From NCBI GenBank assembly GCA_903813345.2, contig CAIIXF020000010.1, positions 17,617,181-17,681,180 of the forward strand: a DNA stretch of 64,000 nt. The letters run 5' to 3'. The notes beneath the pieces are model-generated. The model was not told where the DNA came from. It saw nothing but the letters and a program-made list of their open reading frames with translations, and did not search any database. Positions 58,101-64,000 of this stretch are shown here, one piece after another. Source of the DNA: Owenia fusiformis (taxonomy: Eukaryota > Annelida > Polychaeta > Sabellida > Oweniidae). The stretch's first letter is position 1; each line of letters starts with the position of its first letter. A program made the translations under genes and the position numbers.

Positions 58101-61100
58101 GTACGTCCTTGCCTAGCCTAATACATATGATTCATATTATTCAAGTCATGTTCACAGAAGAAAAAATGATTTGAAATTGAAATAATACTGCAAGAACTAA
58201 TAAAGAACAACGAGTCTTTTCACATGTGCATATGATTAACATTCTACCTTATCAAGAGCATTTTGTACGGTGGCTTCACTCTCAGTGTCCAGTGCAGAGG
58301 TGGCCTCATCTAACAGTAAAATTTTAGGATTCCTAACTAAAGCTCTTGCAATGGCAATTCTTTGTTTCTGTCCTCCACTCATCTGTCCACCTCGTTCGCC
58401 CACTAATGTCTCGTACCTCTAAAATATGCATATATTGAATGATGCTTGTTTGAATAACTAGTAGGTTGTCTATTCTGTATTACAGACCTCAAGGCAATGT
58501 TTTTGTAAAAAGTAGCTGGAAAAAAGACTTACGGGAGTTTCGGTTTTTACGCACGGGAAGCTGTTTTTGAAGATGTTCATATTTTGTCGTATTTTGCATT
58601 TATTAGTTTCAAAATAGTACCAGCAGTTAAAACAAAAAAGTATCCTTACATCCGGAAACTCCATGATGAAGTTATGGGCATTTGATTCCTTGGCAGCTTG
58701 TTCAATTTCTTGCTGGGTAACATCGTCTCGCCCATAACGAATATTTTCAGCTATAGTCGTGCCAAACAGTATCGGTTCCTGAGATACAATTCCAATCTGG
58801 TTACGCCACCATTTAATATTGAATTCCCTGATATCGATGCCATCAATTTCAATCTACAAATGACGAAGCAACAATAAAATACGATTATATATTATTGACT
58901 AAGGCAATTTCATCACATTTATTTTGTTCGGGTGGGGTGTGTGTTGTAAACCAAAATATTTGGAATCATGTCGGAGAATGGGCTTATTAACTTGGCTCCA
59001 TTTTTCGAAATATAGGTCAATGTTAATTTTTCCCCTGTAGAAATTGTGCTTACATCTCTGATTAATTAATACAATCTACTCACAGATCCCTCAAGTGGGT
59101 CATAGAATCGCTGGATAAGCTGTACTGATGTCGACTTTCCACAACCACTGGAACCGACAAGAGCAACGGACTCCCCAACTCCAACCTTTAGGCTAATACC
59201 TTGCAACACCTAGAAGAGAAGTAATGAAATATCACAATACCCCCATACTGATGTAATACGCCCTTTTTAAAATAAATAAAGCAGAACTACTGGTGAATGC
59301 AAATACTACTCACTTTGACGTCAGGTCTTGTTGGATAACAGAAGTGTAGATTCTTAATTTCTATATTTCCTTTGATCCCGCTGGGCTTTGTACCAGCCTC
59401 ACTGCTACTATCTATGGGAGGAATCTGCAATTTAGATAGATTTAGTTCTATTTTACACCTCTATGACTTTGTATCTGAGCTGTTTTTGAATGGCGCCCTG
59501 ATGGTTATCAAACAGGATTGAAATACACTTACTTTATGTTCAATATTGCGAACACAAACTCTCCGTTAAATGTTCATTGAAAATTAGAAAATTGCAAATC
59601 CTGGGTTAGACGTACTCACCCTGTCTATGATGTTATATATGGTGTATGCAGCTCCCCTTGCCGTCCCAATGTTCTGCAGATTTGGGGCAGCCTGTCCAAT
59701 GGCAACAGCACCAGTCACAACAGAGAAAAAGACCTAAGATGGACAAATATACAACAATGTTATGGAGAATGTCTGCGACACTGGTGATAATATTACTTCA
59801 TACAAATGAAGTATTTTAATGAAAATGTCGATTTTTCAACGTAATCATCATCCTTTATAATTTTGGGCATTTAAAACATATTAGAACTTTACGACGTAGG
59901 GTGTATATAGGGGTTATGCACTGGGAGGTTTTGGATACAGGGAATATCCCGAGGAATATACAATATATCTGATGTATTGTATATCCCAAGGGATATTCCA
60001 TGTAACCAAACCGACCGTGCATAACTGGTGTATCTCATACTTGAGTGGGTTTAGGGTAGATATAACCTATTCCACCTTTTTCAAATGACAAGATATTTAT
60101 ATTTAACATTTTCGTAATATTCTTTTTGTTCAATACAATGAAATTGTAACATTTAAACTTAAAAAATTTAATTTTTTGATATTTAAACTTTTGAAAAATT
60201 CCCGGGAGCGGGATGGATATATTATATCTGCCCGCATTTGGCCTGGAGCGGGACATATACAATATATCCTGCCCGCTCCTCAGATACGATATATATTCCC
60301 GGGTGATGGCTACCCCAAACCCACTCAAGTATGAGATACAAGCCATTATTTCTTTTCCTTAGTTTTTGGTCCTTTCTTTTGGGCATTTGTGCTTAGATAT
60401 TAATAACTCAGTTTTATATGTTGCACCTAAAACACTGTAAACTGACACTTAAATGGCGGCCATTTTGAAACCGGCAGCCATTTTGAAAATCGGCTTTTTG
60501 GTAGAACTTGAATGTACATGGGGCATATAAATATAAACGATGTTGGTTCAACGGGATTCGAGTTATTGCCCGACATATAGTCGTACGGACGAAGCCGTTC
60601 TCTTTATCCCTTTGAACTTTACTCGATGGGAAAGAAAAGCCATCCTTACTATAAGAAGTATCCCAGCACTATAGTCCTCCTCGCGGATGAGCTTAGCTCC
60701 ATACCAAAACCCAAGGGAGTATGCACAATAGCAGATGAACCATGCAAATCCTATGCCAAGGCCCATCACAAGTCCTTTTTGGATACCTTTCTGCCTTGCA
60801 AATCCTAAGTTGTTGTTGTAACTGAAAATAAACAATTCCTCTGTGACACTCAAGTACATGTATATATACGTTAGAATAATTACTTTAGTGCTTGCAGCGA
60901 TATAATATATATACATTATTTGCTTTTTCCCTACCGTTCACATTCCTTCTTCTCGCCACCAAAAGCAGCAACAGTGCGCATAGACCCCAATACCTCTTCC
61001 GCGATCTTACCCGATTGAGCATACGCCTTCAGCTCTACGTTAGTAAGAACACTGTTAACCTGTATCAAAGAAAAGCGATTAGCTTGTTTAAGTATAGCCG

Positions 61101-63714
61101 CCCATAGCATTCTCAGATATGCCTTGCCGAAGATCATTTTCATTGAAGCTTTTTAATTATGGTATTATGTTACTCATCTTTTTGCACAAATAATAATTAA
61201 GTATTCATACATAGCCCATTACGAACACCGCTATGGTCAGCCCAGGAACGGTAGCCAACATCACCAATGAAAGTTTCCAACCGTAAACGAAGCCAATGAC
61301 GAATCCCCAAACAAACGTAGAGACGTACTGGATGAACGTGCCAAGTTTGTCGCTTATGCCATCGCTGATTTTCAGAATGTCACTAAAACATGTAATTACA
61401 TGGAAATAACTTATGTGAATTAAACAAATTGTGAAAAACATGGTAATGACTGGATTGACATTTTCATCGTCAAAATATATTTTGCAGAAACCCCTGAAAA
61501 TACTTAGTTAACAGATATTATTGTCCTTTCATGATTGTTGTGCATTTATGGCCCTTATAAATTTCAAACTTAAAGTATAAACTAAATTAGTAGTAATTAG
61601 GTCAACGAAGTAACCATTGAAGATGAGAACGTCATTCCAAGTTATTTCTTTGATCCAGTATATCGTACGTTTTGTATCTGTACTCACTCAGAGAGACGGG
61701 TGTTCAGTTCCCCAGCACCTAGCTCATCGTACCATCCTACGTTCTGCCTTAAGCAAGCTTTCAGGAAGTATGTTCTTATCCTCCTCATCTGACGCTCTGC
61801 TGGTATCATAAAGAACGAGATCTGGACGAATGCTGTGAGCATCACCATAACGCCCATGACTAAATAATTTGAAATGAATAAACAGTAAGAACTCGGGGCC
61901 TCATGAATACAGCAACAGCGCCTAGCTTACCGTGTTAAGACATTTTCATAACTAGGTGGTGATATGATATATCTATCTTTAGTATGAATGGAACAATAAA
62001 CTTCAGCCATGAGAGAAGATATTTGGAATTATTACTACAAATACTTTAAGACAAGGATATTACTTACAGACATACCACCAGGCATACCCTCTCATTGCGG
62101 TGAATATACCTTCAGCAGCTACTACGGGTAGGACACTAGAGTTGTAATCTCTTACCCCGTTGTCAATCAATATCGGGCTAAATGTAACAAGACAAAGGTC
62201 TGAATGATGATACATTATAAGAGTAAATTAACACTTGATCGCAAATGCAACTAGAATCAAACAAAATACATTTCACGGAATTTATTTTGAGCATATCAAA
62301 TCAATATGGGAACAACTTACTCGAGTAAGCTTCGATTCCTTATGATGTCCTCGTTGGTCAAATTATATGAGGAAACGTTGAAACGACTAATCAGCCTGAT
62401 AGATTTAGTGTAGTTTACAAAAACATCGGTGGTTTCACCGAAGACAATGTTAACAGCCACATAGAAGAAACCATGGATTAAAGCACCAATAAGTCCAATG
62501 ATCGTCATAACAGTGTCTCTCGTATCTGCGAACCGGAACTAAAAATAAAAACACAATTGTGGATGTCAAAATGGAACACTCACAGACGTGCATAGGTGCT
62601 CTTTCAAAGAATATGAATGCAAAGCATAGATATTATGACAGAATCCATATATAGACCTATTGATAATCTCAAGATGTATATCAATGTCTTTTAAGGATAA
62701 TGTAAGGCATTCGGTTCGAAATAATATGACGTTATGTTTATGTTTATGTATCTTTATTTCCACCTATGCAGATGAGTACATAATAATTATAATGTTAATG
62801 TGGCAATATTAAAAATATAAAAATAAAATATATATATTTACAACGCAAACTGTGTTGATTTAATAGTTTATAGAGGTATAGCTGCAGCTCTTGTTTTTAA
62901 CATGTGTTTGACACTTAACATTATCTTCACATACATTCTGTAGTCTAATGCTTCATTTTTTCCTAGTAGGACCTCCATTTTTTCAACCATATTATATCCA
63001 TCAAATATTCTGTCACTTAAAACTGCCAACAAGTCACTCCTACTTTCATGAAGTTCAAGGCAATCTAAGAGAAAATGCCTTGTCGTTTCATTTGTCATCC
63101 CACACAGAGGACAAATAGTGTCATAGTTGAGTGGGAAAGCACCTGTTAGCAGTTTTACCATATCCCTACACATCCCTATATATTTACAATTCGATTGACA
63201 GATTCTCCACCATACGCATGGTTTTATCGTAACTTGTATCGTTCTATAAACGCTAAGTCTGTTAGATATGTTACATAACAAGTGCCATCTGTCTTCTTCA
63301 TACTGCATTGAGACCTGCTACTAACATGTAAAGGTTTTAATGTACTCACCAATTGGAAGAATGAAATCTGTTTGATTTTCTGTTCCGGTTCTTCAAGCTC
63401 TTGATGATGCGTGCTGGCATATTTAGCCCCTTCCTCTGAAACCACAACAGTATGTGTCCAAAAATGAGACACTTTTTGACAAGTATTTTCACAGCAACTG
63501 ATGAACCAAATTCATTGAAAATGTGTACAAAGCAGCCTAGGAGTATCATTAACAAGAATAATAATATAAACAATCAATATTCTGTGAGTACTAAGAAATT
63601 CAAAATAGCATGTCAAAACATCCAATACCGGAGCTCTTCGATGAGACCTCGTACCGGCTTCTCTTTCGATTTGGGAAGGCTACGACCATCGTGTCCTAAT
63701 AATCCATTGCTCAT
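49176..63714 (-). CDS. ABCB1: ABCB full transporter (P-glycoprotein/MDR type), 27 exons, 1346 residues
   Basis: ATP-driven efflux pump of the plasma membrane, layout TMD1-NBD1-linker-TMD2-NBD2. Exons in order: 63648-63714, 63350-63435, 62321-62538, 62068-62177, 61688-61859, 61211-61382, 60935-61059, 60650-60821, 59620-59733, 59314-59424, 59084-59209, 58650-58853, 58248-58418, 57928-58117, 57664-57717, 53777-53834, 53527-53635, 53090-53242, 52721-52825, 52305-52466, 51880-52083, 51408-51649, 50754-50910, 50301-50498, 49916-50125, 49595-49741, 49176-49379. Every junction is GT-AG, and the summed length (4041 nt) is in frame. NBD1: Tyr442 A-loop, Walker [10 protein letters not shown] 468-476, signature MSGGQ 572-576, Walker B with Asp596-Glu597, His628. 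NBD2: Tyr1110, Walker A 1136-1144, LSGGQ 1243-1247, Asp1267-Glu1268, His1299. The first extracellular loop has several sequons. Exon 1's donor (CGAG/gtctca) is the weakest call. The subfamily is sure; orthology to vertebrate ABCB1 is inferred. Confidence 0.93.
55080..55500. repeat. About 118-bp tandem repeat, four copies
   Basis: GAGAACTTGTAGATGATTTT (first copy GAGAACTCTGTAGATG) occurs at 55087, 55203, 55321 and 55441. Complete units also share TTGAAGCACGTTGAAAAAA and TTTTGACCTTGAGAAGGTTA, the latter an inverted pair around TGACCTT/AAGGTTA. It lies within intron 15. The antisense frame at 55187-55414 is the repeat translated. Confidence 0.85.
55769..56040. mobile_element. GGGGCGTAGCCAG-type element related to the big foldback
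   Basis: GGGGCGTAGCCAGCTTTCAGT, then GATGCAACTTCCTTCAAAATT and GAGCTAGAAGCTTC match the inner part of the foldback arms at 32278-32420 and 34730-35340. The 3' side ends in a long poly-C run (about 56006-56020) and CTGACTACACCTATGG, a degenerate inverse of the left end. About 270 bp, non-coding. It shows that the arm sequence also moves on its own. Confidence 0.7.
56290..57635. mobile_element. Foldback element, about 1.35 kb, in ABC intron 15
   Basis: The left arm (about 56290-56490: AAGGTTCCAATACACCGTTGG, AAAGCTGAGAGTGTGAGC, GAATGCAAAATTC, CACCAAGGGG) is mirrored at about 57440-57635 (CCCCTTGGGGATG, TTTTGCATTCACT, GCTCACCCTTTCAGC, TTTCCAATGGTGTATATG). The arms are roughly 80 percent alike by eye, so it is old. 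No coding capacity. The perfect DR1 at 56907-56919 lies between the arms. Confidence 0.75.
59734..60649. other. Intron 8 of the ABC gene, hosting a MITE
   Basis: It holds a strong hairpin at about 59940-59998 (GGAATATCCC...TATTGTATAT...GGGATATTCC) and the MITE at 60029-60340. The rest is AT-rich with no exon. Exons 8 and 9 join in frame across it. Confidence 0.7.
60029..60340. mobile_element. 312-bp MITE with 31-bp terminal inverted repeats
   Basis: The left end TGTATCTCATACTTGAGTGG and its continuation to 60059 are mirrored at 60310-60340 with a single mismatch over 31 bp. The inside has GGAGCGGGA-type blocks in inverted arrangement (CCCGGGAGCGGGATGG near 60201, CCTGCCCGCTCC near 60268). 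High terminal identity suggests recent activity. Target duplication unclear. Confidence 0.85.
62728..63340 (-). mobile_element. 5'-truncated LINE fragment in ABC intron 2
   Basis: An antisense frame at 62868-63308 (146 codons) encodes the end of a non-LTR reverse transcriptase protein. It carries [18 protein letters not shown], a CxxC...HxxxxC zinc-knuckle-like motif, plus flanking helices. The 3' UTR ends in an ACATAAACATAAACATAA-type tail at about 62728-62760. It lies in the same orientation as the host gene, between exons 2 and 3. The knuckle differs from the one at 47057, so this is another LINE lineage. Ends are approximate and no target duplication was found. Confidence 0.8.
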
Positions 63715-64000
63715 AAACAGACTACTACATGCATCAAATGGATGCCTAAGGTGTTGAGACTAACAAACGACAATTAAATGAAATCATATTTTAATGAATC
63801 TTGGTTATACCACGTGACAGCAAAACGTTTAACACAATTTTATCATTAACATTTATTAGTGATAACATTTTGCAAGTGTTCTATTTAAAAACGTTTATTT
63901 TAGCATAAAACCGATAACAAGTTTCCAACGGCACAATCTAAGTGGACAAAAATCAAATAGTCAGACGTATACATTAGACCCAGACAGTGAGACTTCTTGG
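63715..64000. promoter_or_regulatory. Promoter region of the ABC transporter gene
   Basis: About 285 bp upstream of the ATG. On the minus strand it holds GTCACGTGGTATAACC near 63807-63822: an E-box CACGTG beside a weak TATA-like word, about 95 bp before the ATG. Otherwise AT-rich. Assignment rests only on position and these words. Confidence 0.35.

Overview
This window is nuclear DNA of an invertebrate animal. It is AT-rich, its genes are split by short GT-AG introns, and it carries LINE, SINE and foldback elements. A rhodopsin-class peptide-type receptor, a MARVEL (CMTM-like) protein and a full-length ABCB transporter make it a metazoan. The gene set and repeat types suit a marine lophotrochozoan or deuterostome invertebrate, but I cannot name the species. 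All exons were placed by eye from ORFs, GT-AG sites and matching reading phase.

Layout. Positions 1-21941 hold no credible gene. They are a head-to-tail array of two repeat families: A, about 1.3-2.4 kb per unit, and B, about 1.1 kb. Almost every unit begins CTAGA directly after an (AAT)n-type tract. The 3' ends, where kept, are perfect hairpins whose arm also occurs near the 5' end of the same family. Units carry nested minisatellites and a 133-bp monomer with an ETS-like palindrome, and are dense in TGACCT/AGGTCA nuclear-receptor half sites. Positions 21942-25586 hold a single-exon class A GPCR (minus) with a TATA box. Positions 25587-31404 are gene-poor with small transposon relics. Positions 31405-36234 are a large foldback element around a GGGGGCCACT-type minisatellite, with repeated RFX X-box motifs in its arms. 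Positions 36396-37511 hold part of a membrane-anchored thioredoxin-fold gene (minus) without a CxxC site. Positions 39811-42596 hold a complete four-exon CMTM/MARVEL gene (minus). Positions 43400-44451 are a foldback transposon with a tRNA-derived SINE inside it. Positions 46022-48611 are a three-exon secreted GH128-type glycosidase (plus), with a LINE fragment and its target-site duplication in intron 2. Positions 49176-63714 are a complete 27-exon ABCB (P-glycoprotein type) transporter of 1346 residues (minus), whose introns hold MITEs, foldbacks, tandem repeats and another LINE fragment.

The genes do not form an obvious pathway. The glycosidase and the transporter converge on a 564-bp spacer. 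The strongest candidate for something undescribed is the 22-kb array, whose paired end structures fit non-autonomous Helentron/HINE-like rolling-circle elements and which distributes nuclear-receptor- and ETS-type motifs. The X-box-bearing foldback is the second.
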